A DNA stretch of 6,202 nucleotides from an uncultured Mollicutes bacterium (GCA_900551955.1 UWSE01000025.1:1-6202), one strand, 5' to 3'; shown: positions 1-5,988, counted from the stretch's first letter. Notes: generated from the sequence alone by a model not told the origin. Numbers and translations: made by a program.

Positions 1-446
1 TCTGGATATTGTTGTTTTAATAATTTAATGATTGGTTGAGGTATTGAGTAAATAATACTTAAGTTTTTATCTTCATTGCTAAAGTGGGGAGTAATTAACT
101 TACTTGGAAGCAAGTTATGAAGATAATAACTTATGTATTTTAAGCTTTTTGGATTTATATTTTTAGTTAGTTTTTGCATTTCACTAATTACTACGTGTAA
201 TGGTGTATCAATGAATAACAATTCATAGATACTCATCATGATAATAATTTGAGTATTTAAATCAAGTTTTTTTCTACTTGTTGTTTCACTAACTAAATAT
301 TCTAAATATAATTTATTTTCAATAATTCCATACACTCTTAATGTTATTTTATTAATATCCTTATGATCAATATTAGCTAAGCTATGATTTAAATATGTTT
401 TATTTAAATAATACTTTTTAATTACATTAAAAACAGTTTTACGCAT
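1..446 (-). CDS. rsmB: RsmB/Sun, 16S rRNA m5C967 methyltransferase, N-terminal part (cut by window edge)
   Basis: The minus strand is open from an ATG at 446-444 to the window edge, giving 148 codons with no stop. The protein begins MRKTVFNVIKKYYLNK. It reads as the NusB-like RNA-binding domain that precedes the catalytic domain in RsmB (also called Sun or RrmB), the SAM-dependent enzyme that methylates C967 of 16S rRNA. Supporting motifs are LRVYGIIENKLYLEYLV (about residues 38-54, the family's 'L.YGvl' helix), a MMSIYELLFID helix followed by PLHVVISEMQKL, and YSIPQPIIKLLKQQYP near the cut, which matches the 'YSHPxWLV...' linker before the methyltransferase domain. The usual NAVLR segment is poorly conserved (YYLHNLLPS). 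The methyltransferase domain lies outside the window. The start overlaps the end of mraY by 8 nt and has no clear SD of its own, so translational coupling is likely. The family call rests on motif memory, not a search. Confidence 0.8.
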   Translation of the reverse strand, partial: MRKTVFNVIKKYYLNKTYLNHSLANIDHKDINKITLRVYGIIENKLYLEYLVSETTSRKKLDLNTQIIIMMSIYELLFIDTPLHVVISEMQKLTKNINPKSLKYISYYLHNLLPSKLITPHFSNEDKNLSIIYSIPQPIIKLLKQQYP

Positions 447-1395
447 AACTATAGAAATAAATAATTAGCACAATAAAACTAATTAGGATTTGGATACTTC
501 CAAATACTAAATCAATTTTATTTTCGCTCCATCCTTTTTTTTCTAAATGGTGGTGAAGGGGAGCCATTAATAAGATGCGTTTCCCTTCACCATATTTTTT
601 CTTAGTATATTTAAAATAACCTACTTGGATAATTACACTAAACATTTCAATAATATATAAACTAGCTAATAATATTGTTAACCATCCTAAATGTAATTGG
701 ACACAATAGAATGTATAGATACATCCAATTGTTAAACTTCCAGTATCCCCCATAAAGATTTGAGCTGGATTTTTATTAAAAAATAAAAAGATTAATAATC
801 CAATGATTAATGCTAATAATGTATAAGTCATACTTTCATTATTATTAACAAAACTGATAATAAATAAGGGAATAAAAGTAATAATACTAACAGTTCCTAA
901 TAAACCATCAATTCCATCAGTTAAGTTAGTAGCATTAGTTAATCCCATACTGATTAATGGTAAGATTAAGGCAATAATAATATTTAATGGATTGATACCA
1001 CCATATGTTTTTAAGAACCAAATATCTAAAATAATAGCTAGTACAAATTGTAAGATTAATTTTTGTTTAGCACTTAATCCTGATTGGTTATTATTGCCTT
1101 TAATCTTACCATTGTCATCAATCAACCCAATCATAAAACATCCTAATGTTAGCACAAAAAGAATAATTAATGATGGGTTTTTGGTCATAAACCACATATA
1201 AGCTGTGACAACTAAAAGTGGGAAAACAAATATTTTCCCACCTTTAGTTGGTGTCCCAGCTTTGGCTTGATGCCATTTAGGACCATCTTCATAAATTGGT
1301 TGACTATTGTTTTTTTGTTTAACTAATAACATGGCATAAACCAATGTTATGATTAAACAAAAAGCGGCAAATATAATTAAATCTTTTAATATCAT
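439..1395 (-). CDS. mraY: MraY, phospho-N-acetylmuramoyl-pentapeptide-transferase
   Basis: This integral membrane enzyme transfers phospho-MurNAc-pentapeptide from UDP to undecaprenyl phosphate, making lipid I, the first membrane step of peptidoglycan synthesis. The 318-residue product carries the family signatures in order: KAGTPTKGG (45-53), the catalytic Asp pair in GLIDDN (90-95), NATNLTDGIDGL (154-165), GDTGS (216-220) and APLHHHLEKKGW (278-289). Many hydrophobic stretches fit the usual ten-helix topology, and the length is typical. The sequence between motifs is divergent. The ATG overlaps the TGA of the upstream HAD gene (ATGA, 1395-1392), and a modest AGGA lies upstream inside that gene. 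It is the middle gene of a three-gene minus-strand operon. It is not next to murD, murF or ftsW within the window, so it is not visibly in a classical dcw cluster. Related PNPT enzymes such as WecA or TagO lack the PLHHH motif, so MraY is preferred. Confidence 0.95.
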   Translation of the reverse strand: MILKDLIIFAAFCLIITLVYAMLLVKQKNNSQPIYEDGPKWHQAKAGTPTKGGKIFVFPLLVVTAYMWFMTKNPSLIILFVLTLGCFMIGLIDDNGKIKGNNNQSGLSAKQKLILQFVLAIILDIWFLKTYGGINPLNIIIALILPLISMGLTNATNLTDGIDGLLGTVSIITFIPLFIISFVNNNESMTYTLLALIIGLLIFLFFNKNPAQIFMGDTGSLTIGCIYTFYCVQLHLGWLTILLASLYIIEMFSVIIQVGYFKYTKKKYGEGKRILLMAPLHHHLEKKGWSENKIDLVFGSIQILISFIVLIIYFYSYA

Positions 1396-2171
1396 GCTAA
1401 TAATCCTACTAATCGTAATCCATTAACGATTCCATTGTCTTCACTATTTGTTGTTGTGTATTCACACTCATCTTTTAAGACTAGTAGTGCATTACCCATC
1501 GCAACACTATGATCTACATGTTTCATCATTTCTAGATCATTGACTCCATCTCCAAAACCGTAAGTAGTTTTAGGTCCACTAATATATTCTTCGACAATAC
1601 TAATACCTTTAGCTTTACTTTCTACACCTGGTAAGATTTCAAATAAATCTTCACGCCATTTGTAGTAAGTAAAGCTTTTATTAACTACTACTTCTAATAG
1701 TTCATCAATTTTGGCTCCACTACCGTTAATCCAAAATTGATAAATATTACAACTTAAAGGATCAATATCACTTTTAATGTTATCAAAGTTATATGCTTCT
1801 AATAATTTCTTAGTAGCATCAGCTGTTTTAACATTAGGGATACATAAACTCTCACGAGTTTCAAATCCCCAGTTTACACCATAACGTTCAAAAATATCAA
1901 CAGCTTCTCTAACATCCATTGGTGTAAATGTGTTTTGGTATAAGATTTCACCATTAACACACACTTCTTGACCATTAGAACAAATATAGTTATTAGTTCC
2001 AATGGCATCAATTACGTGTTTTGCTTGATGGTAACATCTTCCTGTACAGACAAACACTAAAATTCCGTTTTCCATTAATTCATGTAATGCATTAAGGGTA
2101 TTTTTTGGAATCTGTGTTTGTCCTTCAGGTATAAGTGTTCCATCTATATCAAAAAAAGCTAGTTTTTGCAT
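1392..2171 (-). CDS. Cof-type HAD-IIB family phosphatase
   Basis: The 259-residue soluble protein has all four HAD motifs. Motif I is FFDIDGTL, with nucleophile D8 and acid/base D10. Motif II is VCTGR, with T43. Motif III is a lysine in SKAKG (K188 most likely). Motif IV is GFGDGVNDLEMM, with D208 and D212. The long insert between motifs II and III is the C2B cap, placing it in the Cof/YidA-like HAD-IIB group, which dephosphorylates sugar phosphates, FMN, PLP or related small molecules. The substrate cannot be told from sequence. A good SD (AAGGAG) lies 4 nt before the ATG at 2171. As the first gene of the operon it shares a 4-nt overlap with mraY, so the two are probably co-translated. A role linked to cell-wall precursor metabolism is possible but is only contextual inference. 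Confidence 0.9.
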   Translation of the reverse strand: MQKLAFFDIDGTLIPEGQTQIPKNTLNALHELMENGILVFVCTGRCYHQAKHVIDAIGTNNYICSNGQEVCVNGEILYQNTFTPMDVREAVDIFERYGVNWGFETRESLCIPNVKTADATKKLLEAYNFDNIKSDIDPLSCNIYQFWINGSGAKIDELLEVVVNKSFTYYKWREDLFEILPGVESKAKGISIVEEYISGPKTTYGFGDGVNDLEMMKHVDHSVAMGNALLVLKDECEYTTTNSEDNGIVNGLRLVGLLA

Positions 2172-2189
2172 ATTTCTCCTTACTTTGCA

Positions 2190-2218
2190 TCTATAAATAT
2201 TTTAACAAATTTTGTTAA
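2190..2218 (-). promoter_or_regulatory. Candidate promoter of the HAD-mraY-rsmB operon
   Basis: Reading the minus strand, TTAACA (2218-2213, one mismatch to TTGACA) is followed after 17 bp by TATAGA (2195-2190), with the HAD start about 20 nt further on. A TAAAAT preceded by TGT, an extended -10, also lies in this stretch and is an alternative. The position just upstream of the first operon gene supports a promoter; the exact hexamers are uncertain. Confidence 0.5.
2202..2218. promoter_or_regulatory. 17-bp palindrome over the operon promoter, possible operator
   Basis: TTAACAAATTTTGTTAA is a perfect inverted repeat with 8-bp arms around one central base. It covers the candidate -35 box and part of the spacer of the minus-strand promoter. 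This is the usual placement for a repressor site. Its AT-rich composition means chance cannot be excluded, and I cannot name the regulator. Confidence 0.35.
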
Positions 2219-2223
2219 TAATA

Positions 2224-2275
2224 ATACATTTTTAGTTTTGTTGGAACTAAATAAGCAATAAAACTAAAAATGTAT
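2224..2275. repeat. Long inverted repeat (16-bp perfect arms), likely hairpin at 3' end of the R1 small ORF
   Basis: ATACATTTTTAGTTTT (2224-2239) is exactly complementary to AAAACTAAAAATGTAT (2260-2275). A G-T pair and three more pairs extend the stem to about 20 bp around a 12-nt loop. The hairpin is AT-rich and lacks a GC clamp. On the minus strand it begins over the stop codon of the 43-codon frame in R1, as a terminator would. It lies between the divergent HAD gene and the first surface gene, so it terminates neither of them. A relic transposon end is an alternative. Confidence 0.5.
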
Positions 2276-2395
2276 AGTGATTTTAGCTACAAATATTGTA
2301 GCAAAAAACACTGTGGGGGCCCAATATTTTGGCAGTGCCGGCACAATATTAACCGTATATCTTACGTTTCGACACTTTATTTTTTCTTTCTGCAT
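2264..2395 (-). CDS. Possible 43-residue membrane peptide encoded in R1
   Basis: On the minus strand a perfect GGAGG stands 4 nt before an ATG at 2395. It opens 43 codons that end in TAG at 2264. The peptide starts MQKEKIK, is basic at its N-terminus, and has a hydrophobic segment near the C-terminus (WAPTVFFATIFVAKITI). R2 encodes a peptide of exactly the same length with about two-thirds identity; the differing block (residues 7-12) comes from two compensating single-base indels. A hairpin at 2224-2275 overlaps the stop. Size and layout resemble type I toxin-like peptides, but I recognise no family. The DNA may instead be a non-coding repeat. Confidence 0.3.
   Translation of the reverse strand: MQKEKIKCRNVRYTVNIVPALPKYWAPTVFFATIFVAKITIHF
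2286..2302. promoter_or_regulatory. 17-bp palindrome inside R1
   Basis: GCTACAAATATTGTAGC is a perfect inverted repeat (7-bp arms, 3-bp centre). The core ACAAATATTGT is retained in R2 at 4295-4305, while the outer pairs are not. It could be a protein-binding site or recombinase core. It also lies within the opposite-strand small ORF, where it encodes ATIFVA. Confidence 0.3.
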
Positions 2396-2436
2396 TATTC
2401 CTCCAATTTTGTGCCAAAAAATTTTTTCCACCCCAA

Positions 2437-2450
2437 TATATATATATATA
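2437..2450. repeat. (TA)7 dinucleotide tract at the -35 region of surface gene 1
   Basis: Seven TA units run from 2437 to 2450, immediately after the end of R1. Counting back 17 bp from the TATAAT at 2466, the -35 position falls inside this tract (2443-2448). A change in unit number would alter the -35 hexamer or its upstream context. Confidence 0.8.
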
Positions 2451-2462
2451 CTACAATAAGTT

Positions 2463-2483
2463 TGTTATAATTTTAAAAAGGAG
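2463..2483 (+). promoter_or_regulatory. Extended -10 promoter and SD of surface gene 1
   Basis: TGTTATAAT (2463-2471) is a consensus extended -10. There is no good -35; the (TA)7 tract occupies that place. AAAGGAG (2477-2483) stands 4 nt before the ATG. Transcription would be expected to start near 2478, so the leader would be only about 10 nt, at the edge of the SD. Either the mRNA is nearly leaderless or the real promoter is further upstream. Confidence 0.5.
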
Positions 2484-2487
2484 AAAA

Positions 2488-4161
2488 ATGAAGAGAGTAG
2501 TTTATAAAATATTCGGTTTATTCTTGATTGCTACGTCTGTTCTTCCGATGTCAAGTATTGTGGCTGATGAAGTTAATAAGACAAATCAATCAACGGTAAA
2601 CTCAGATGCGGATAATCAAAAAGCTATAGAAGAAGCTAATAAGCACATTGAGGAAGCCAAAAAAGAAGCTGAAGAAGCTGGTGTTAACGTCACAACAACT
2701 GATAAACAAAATTATGACAAGGCAGACGATGCGTTAGCAGATGCTGAAGCTCAAAAACAAAAACTTGAATAAATTATTAAAGCTCAAGATAGTGTTAACA
2801 AGCAACTACAAGAGTTGATTGCTTCTCTTAATGCTGTTACTCAAATCGTTACAGGTAACAAAGTAACTGTCTCAAGTATTGAAGAAGCTAATAAGAAACT
2901 AGCTGAAATCAAAGCTATGGTTCAAGAGATTGACAAGAAGAATGCTGAATTAAAAGAAAAACATGATGCTGAAGTTAAAAAAGTTAACGAGCATAACGCT
3001 CAGCTAAAAGCTGACTATGAGAAAAAACTTGCTCAATATGAAGCTGAAAAAGCTGAATACGATAAGAAGTTAGCTGAATATGAAGCTAATAAAGGTAATG
3101 ATGGTTACCTAAATAAGCCTTTAGTTCAAGGACTTATTTACAAATCGGAACCAAATGCCCACGTTACAATTGTCAAGTCTGATGGGTCAATAATCGCTAA
3201 TAACAGTGCAGATCCTAATGACGGTACAGATAATTATCGAGTTGTTCTACACAAAGGTGAGAGTGTGACGGTCACTTACACTAACCTGAAAAATTCTTAC
3301 TACAATGATATCAAAATTGATAAGGTAGTCTATGTCTATACTGCTAAAGATGCTGTTAATGGACTATATATTAACCAAAATCCAAACATTACAGTAACCA
3401 TTATGTCATCTGATTTTACTGCCGCTGATAAGAACGGTGAACAAAAAGGTCCACAAAGTAGTCACGTTGGAATGTCTATTAAATTTTTTGATGAAAAAGG
3501 TCAAGTGATAACATTTAACGAGAATAATCCTGCTTTGATTGCTTTCAATTCTTTGAATAGAACAAAAGTTTATGCAGGAAGTGGTTATGGAGAATCAATT
3601 CATAACTTATCATCAAATATCAAAATTGAAACGATTGGTGGTTCTAGTATCGTTTATACAAATGGTGTTCTTCACGCCAATAACTACAATGATTATGTTA
3701 AAAATGGTTCACGATTCGATGCCAACCCAGCTAGTGATCCGAATAATTATTGGGATGGTAATACGCGACCTAATCGTTGGTATGGAGCAGCTGTTGGTGT
3801 CGTAGCAAGTGGTGATACTATCTCATTTGATATTGTTAATGATGCTGGTAACGATGCTGAAAAAAATGAACATGGTAAGTTTTGGTTTGCCTTTTCAACT
3901 GATGTCGCAGCACCTGTTTTAACAAAACCAACACCACCAGAAGCACCTAATTATGAGGAAGATCCTACAGCACCTGACTATCAAAAAGTTGAAGTTCCAA
4001 CGATTCAAATTGAGACAGATGCACATGAGGTAGGTGTTATAAATCAACCACCTGTTAAACCACAAACTCCAACAGGAGCTGCAAGTCAAGTTGTATTATA
4101 TGCAACAATCATCGCAGCAGCAGTAGGGGCAATTGTCGTTATTCGTCGTAACCGTAAATAA
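2488..4161 (+). pseudogene. Antigen I/II / GbpC-like surface adhesin, interrupted by one in-frame TAA
   Basis: One frame runs from ATG 2488 to TAA 4159-4161, broken only at codon 95 (TAA, 2770-2772). Coiled coil continues on both sides (QKQKLE-stop-IIKAQDSVNKQLQ), so this is a point change, most simply CAA to TAA. Full-length numbering: signal peptide 1-26 (cleavage after SSIVA); helical coiled coil about 40-202 with AEYDKKLAEYEANK repeats like the streptococcal A region; GbpC/V-region-like domain about 205-470 with TVTYTNLKNSYYN, KIDKVVYVYT, NRWYGAAVGVV and FWFAFST; Pro-rich stalk (KPTPPEAP); anchor QTPTG (526-530), hydrophobic helix, RRNRK. GbpC and antigen I/II proteins bind glucans or salivary glycoproteins. 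The 94-residue product would be a secreted stub. A TTG at 2815 would give a product with no signal peptide and is unlikely to be functional. Codon use (CTT, CTA, AAC, ATC) differs from neighbours, suggesting transfer. Confidence 0.85.
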
Positions 4162-4174
4162 TTATCATTTACAC

Positions 4175-4208
4175 TAAAAGATTGAGATTATTAAATCTCA
4201 ATCTTTTA
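4175..4208 (+). terminator. Terminator of surface gene 1
   Basis: TAAAAGATTGAGATT (4175-4189) pairs perfectly with AATCTCAATCTTTTA (4194-4208) around an ATTA loop. It begins 13 nt after the stop codon and ends in a short T run. The stem is long but GC-poor. Its position right after the gene makes a terminator the natural reading. Confidence 0.7.
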
Positions 4209-4236
4209 TAATAAAAGGAGATATCTAGCACTGAGT

Positions 4237-4271
4237 AAAAAGTGTCCCACTATAAAAGTGGGGCATTTTTT
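4237..4271. terminator. Bidirectional rho-independent terminator before R2
   Basis: AAAAAGTGTCCCAC (4237-4250) pairs with GTGGGGCATTTTTT (4258-4271) over 14 bp, with two G-T pairs, a GC-rich core and a TATAAAA loop. T runs flank it in both directions: TTTTTT on the plus strand, ACACTTTTT on the minus. On the plus strand it backs up the first terminator of surface gene 1. On the minus strand it begins exactly at the stop codon of the R2 small ORF, which fits a gene transcribed towards it. Confidence 0.8.
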
Positions 4272-4401
4272 AACAATGTATAATGATTTTAGCAACAAAT
4301 ATTGTAGTAAAAAACACTATGGGACTCAATAATTTGGGCAGCACCGGCACAATATTCACCATATACTTACGTTTCAAAAAGTTTATTTTTTCTTTTTGCA
4401 T
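4270..4401 (-). CDS. Possible 43-residue membrane peptide encoded in R2
   Basis: A minus-strand ATG at 4401 sits 4 nt after a perfect GGAGG. It opens 43 codons ending in TAA at 4270-4272. The peptide starts MQKEKINFLKRKYMVN, so it is strongly basic at its N-terminus. It has a hydrophobic segment LLSPIVFFTTIFVAKIII, enough for one membrane helix, and ends HC. It is homologous to the R1 frame at equal length. The stop codon abuts a bidirectional terminator. No clear opposite-strand promoter is visible between here and surface gene 2; a weak TGGAATAAAT (4437-4428) is the best -10-like site. A toxin-like or signalling peptide is possible, and so is a chance frame in a conserved regulatory repeat. 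Confidence 0.35.
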   Translation of the reverse strand: MQKEKINFLKRKYMVNIVPVLPKLLSPIVFFTTIFVAKIIIHC

Positions 4402-4437
4402 TATTCCTCCAATTTTGTGCCAAAAAATTTATTCCAC
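4270..4437 (+). repeat. R element copy 2 (R2), directly upstream of surface gene 2
   Basis: Same orientation and same relation to a downstream surface gene as R1. It is most similar to R3: from TATTCCTCC back through CCGGCACAATATTCACC the two differ at only a few bases plus single-base indels. Similarity ends near ATTCCAC (4437); the gene 2 promoter follows 9 bp later and is not part of the repeat. R1 and R2 are direct repeats flanking surface gene 1. R2 and R3 are inverted repeats flanking surface gene 2. Confidence 0.85.
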
Positions 4438-4446
4438 GAATTTGTC

Positions 4447-4489
4447 TTGACATTTCCGGGGGGTGTGCTATAATTGTAAAGTAAAGGAG
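4447..4489 (+). promoter_or_regulatory. Strong promoter and SD of surface gene 2, with G6 tract in the spacer
   Basis: A perfect TTGACA (4447-4452) is followed by a 16-bp spacer and a perfect extended -10, TGCTATAAT (4466-4474). The spacer contains GGGGGG (4458-4463), out of place in such AT-rich DNA. One extra G would give the optimal 17-bp spacing. AAAGGAG (4483-4489) stands 4 nt before the ATG. With a start near 4481, the leader would be only about 13 nt. Confidence 0.85.
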
Positions 4490-4493
4490 CAAG

Positions 4494-5867
4494 ATGAAAA
4501 AAATTATGTCATTTTTATTGGTATTTATTTTAGCGCCGGTAGTCGTTGGTGCTAAAAATATTTCACCTGAATTCCAATATGAACAGGAATATAATAAGTA
4601 TCAACAAGAAATTGAAAAAAATCAACAACTAGTTGCTGAAAACCAACAAATGAAAGAAGAATACGAAAAAAAATTAGAAGAATATCAAAATCAATTAAAT
4701 CAATATGATCAAGATTCAGCTGAATATGATCAAAAATTAGCAGAATATGAACAAGCAAAAATCGAATATCAAAAAAAATTAGATGCATATAATGAATCAT
4801 TAAAAAATTTAGACGATGTAATTAATTTAGCACCGGGTGGTATTGACACCCCAATTGCTAAAAACTTACACCTTCCCGCTAATGGTTCACCAATTATTAA
4901 TGTATATGATGGGAATGATAAATTAATTGCATCAAAAATGTATGATGATATTAATTCTACTGATTATATTGTGGCAAATATCAAATCAATAAACAAAAGC
5001 ATACGAGTAGATTATATATATAATCAGGGAGAAGTTAAAACTGACGCTACATATCATAATACAACAATAAGAAAAATTTCTCAAACAGTGACAGTAGATC
5101 CATCGTCATCAGTAACTTATACTGACGGGACAACTAGTCATTTCGATGAGTATGTTATTTTAGTTGGTCCTAAATTTGGATACAAATTTGTACCAAAATT
5201 TGTTTGGCGGGATGATGGTAAACTTAGAGAGGGCGAAAATATAACTAATAGCGACCCTTTATCATTAGACTCAGTGTTTAATACTAAAATACAATTATAC
5301 GATACTAATGATCAATTAATAAACATTGAAGACGGTTTTCCTCTACAATTTGTTAATGATAGTTTCAAAAACTTCACATCTACGATAAATTATAATGGGA
5401 GAAAAGGTCAACGTGAAACTTTTGGATACATTTCAGCAACTAATGCTACATTTAATCCTATCAAATCAAGTGTTATAGCCCAAAACAAAGGAATTTATTA
5501 TCCAACCACTACGACGAATAACAATAACAATAAAGCAGGATTTTATATTTCTTCAGGAACTGAATTCAATTACACATACCACGAAAAAGTTACGGACGAT
5601 ATTAGTTTACAAAATTATATTGGTGAATCAAGTTATGTTAAAGATTATTTAGATTATACTCCTGTAGAAAAGCCTGAGTTGCCTATTGAACCTAGAAAAC
5701 CAGTGTTCCCTACTAAACCAGAGGAACCTAAATACCATGTAATTGTTGATCCAATCCCCCCTGTACGACCAGAAACGGTTTCAACAGGAAGTGATAATTT
5801 AGTTATTACATTAGCTTCGACAATTATAATTGCTTCTGCGATTTTACTATATCGTAGAACTCGATAA
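4494..5867 (+). CDS. Sortase-anchored coiled-coil surface protein, divergent GbpC-like adhesin
   Basis: The 457-residue product starts at the ATG behind AAAGGAG. It has a signal peptide (MKKIMSFLLVFILAPVVVGA, cleavage near residue 20) and a coiled coil at about 27-108 rich in Gln, Glu, Lys and Tyr, with AEYDQKLAEYEQAKIEYQKK. That coil closely resembles AEYDKKLAEYEANK of the first surface gene. A beta-rich domain of about 270 residues follows (115-388), in the position of the GbpC domain but lacking its clear RWYG and YYN motifs, so the domain call is by architecture. A TTTTNNNNN stretch lies at 338-346. A Pro-rich stalk (389-426; PELPIEPRKPVFPTKPEEP) leads to a noncanonical anchor ETVSTG (427-432), a hydrophobic helix and RRTR. 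It is probably exported and attached to peptidoglycan by a sortase encoded elsewhere. Codon use is AT-biased (mostly TTA for Leu), like the housekeeping genes. The ligand is unknown. Confidence 0.85.
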   Translation: MKKIMSFLLVFILAPVVVGAKNISPEFQYEQEYNKYQQEIEKNQQLVAENQQMKEEYEKKLEEYQNQLNQYDQDSAEYDQKLAEYEQAKIEYQKKLDAYNESLKNLDDVINLAPGGIDTPIAKNLHLPANGSPIINVYDGNDKLIASKMYDDINSTDYIVANIKSINKSIRVDYIYNQGEVKTDATYHNTTIRKISQTVTVDPSSSVTYTDGTTSHFDEYVILVGPKFGYKFVPKFVWRDDGKLREGENITNSDPLSLDSVFNTKIQLYDTNDQLINIEDGFPLQFVNDSFKNFTSTINYNGRKGQRETFGYISATNATFNPIKSSVIAQNKGIYYPTTTTNNNNNKAGFYISSGTEFNYTYHEKVTDDISLQNYIGESSYVKDYLDYTPVEKPELPIEPRKPVFPTKPEEPKYHVIVDPIPPVRPETVSTGSDNLVITLASTIIIASAILLYRRTR

Positions 5868-5883
5868 ATAAATATGTTGTTAT

Positions 5884-5909
5884 AACGCTCTTATAAGAGC
5901 GTTTTTTTT
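5884..5909 (+). terminator. Rho-independent terminator of surface gene 2
   Basis: AACGCTCTTATAAGAGCGTT (5884-5903) is a perfect 20-bp palindrome, forming an 8-bp stem with a TATA loop. A run of T continues to 5909. It lies 16 nt after the stop codon of surface gene 2. Confidence 0.95.
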
Positions 5910-5988
5910 ACAGGCAAAAACACCAGATCATATCTTACATTAAAAAGAGCAATACTTTAAGTGTATAGTATGGTACACAGGAAGGAAG

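Larger units (their letters stand above)
2264..2434 (+). repeat. R element copy 1 (R1), directly upstream of surface gene 1
   Basis: This stretch of about 165 bp is closely similar to 4270-4437 (R2, same orientation). Its right two-thirds match the complement of 6089-6202 (R3). Shared blocks include the palindromic ACAAATATTGTAG, CCGGCACAATATT, CTTACGTTTC, TTTATTTTTTCTTT, TATTCCTCC and TTTTGTGCCAAAAAATT. Similarity starts near CTAAAAATGTATA and ends at TCCACCCC. The ends are weakly inverted relative to each other (TTTTTTGGCACAAAAT on one side, ATTTTGGCAGTGCC on the other), so a miniature transposable element is one reading. A small opposite-strand gene is another. Confidence 0.85.

Noticed and set aside
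992..1201. Plus-strand frame antisense to mraY
   Set aside because: It mirrors the well-conserved MraY coding sequence, and there is no SD or domain evidence.
2270..2470. Plus-strand frames of 60-66 codons across R1
   Set aside because: No SD precedes them, and they run into the TA tract. The matching plus-strand frame in R2 (from ATG 4283) also lacks an SD. The opposite-strand frame has the stronger signals.
2770..2772. Recoded TAA (alternative genetic code)
   Set aside because: TAA is the normal terminator of surface genes 1 and 2 and of mraY here, and no other in-frame TAA interrupts a gene.
3572..3805. Out-of-frame ORF inside the GbpC domain of surface gene 1
   Set aside because: It overlaps a clearly conserved domain in another frame and has no own signals.
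2815..4161. Independent gene starting at TTG 2815
   Set aside because: It is in the same frame as 2488-2769 and separated only by the TAA. The TTG has no good SD and lies inside continuous coiled coil, and the product would lack a signal peptide despite having a wall anchor.
4215..4220. Orphan AAGGAG between the two terminators after surface gene 1
   Set aside because: No start codon at suitable spacing and only a few codons before a stop; probably chance or a relic.
4552..4800. Minus-strand frame opposite surface gene 2
   Set aside because: It is the complement of the repetitive coiled-coil codons; its composition is explained by that.
4577..4815. Tandem repeats or CRISPR-like periodicity in the coiled-coil DNA
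   Set aside because: The periodicity is protein heptad-like, imperfect and in frame; there are no conserved repeats with unique spacers.
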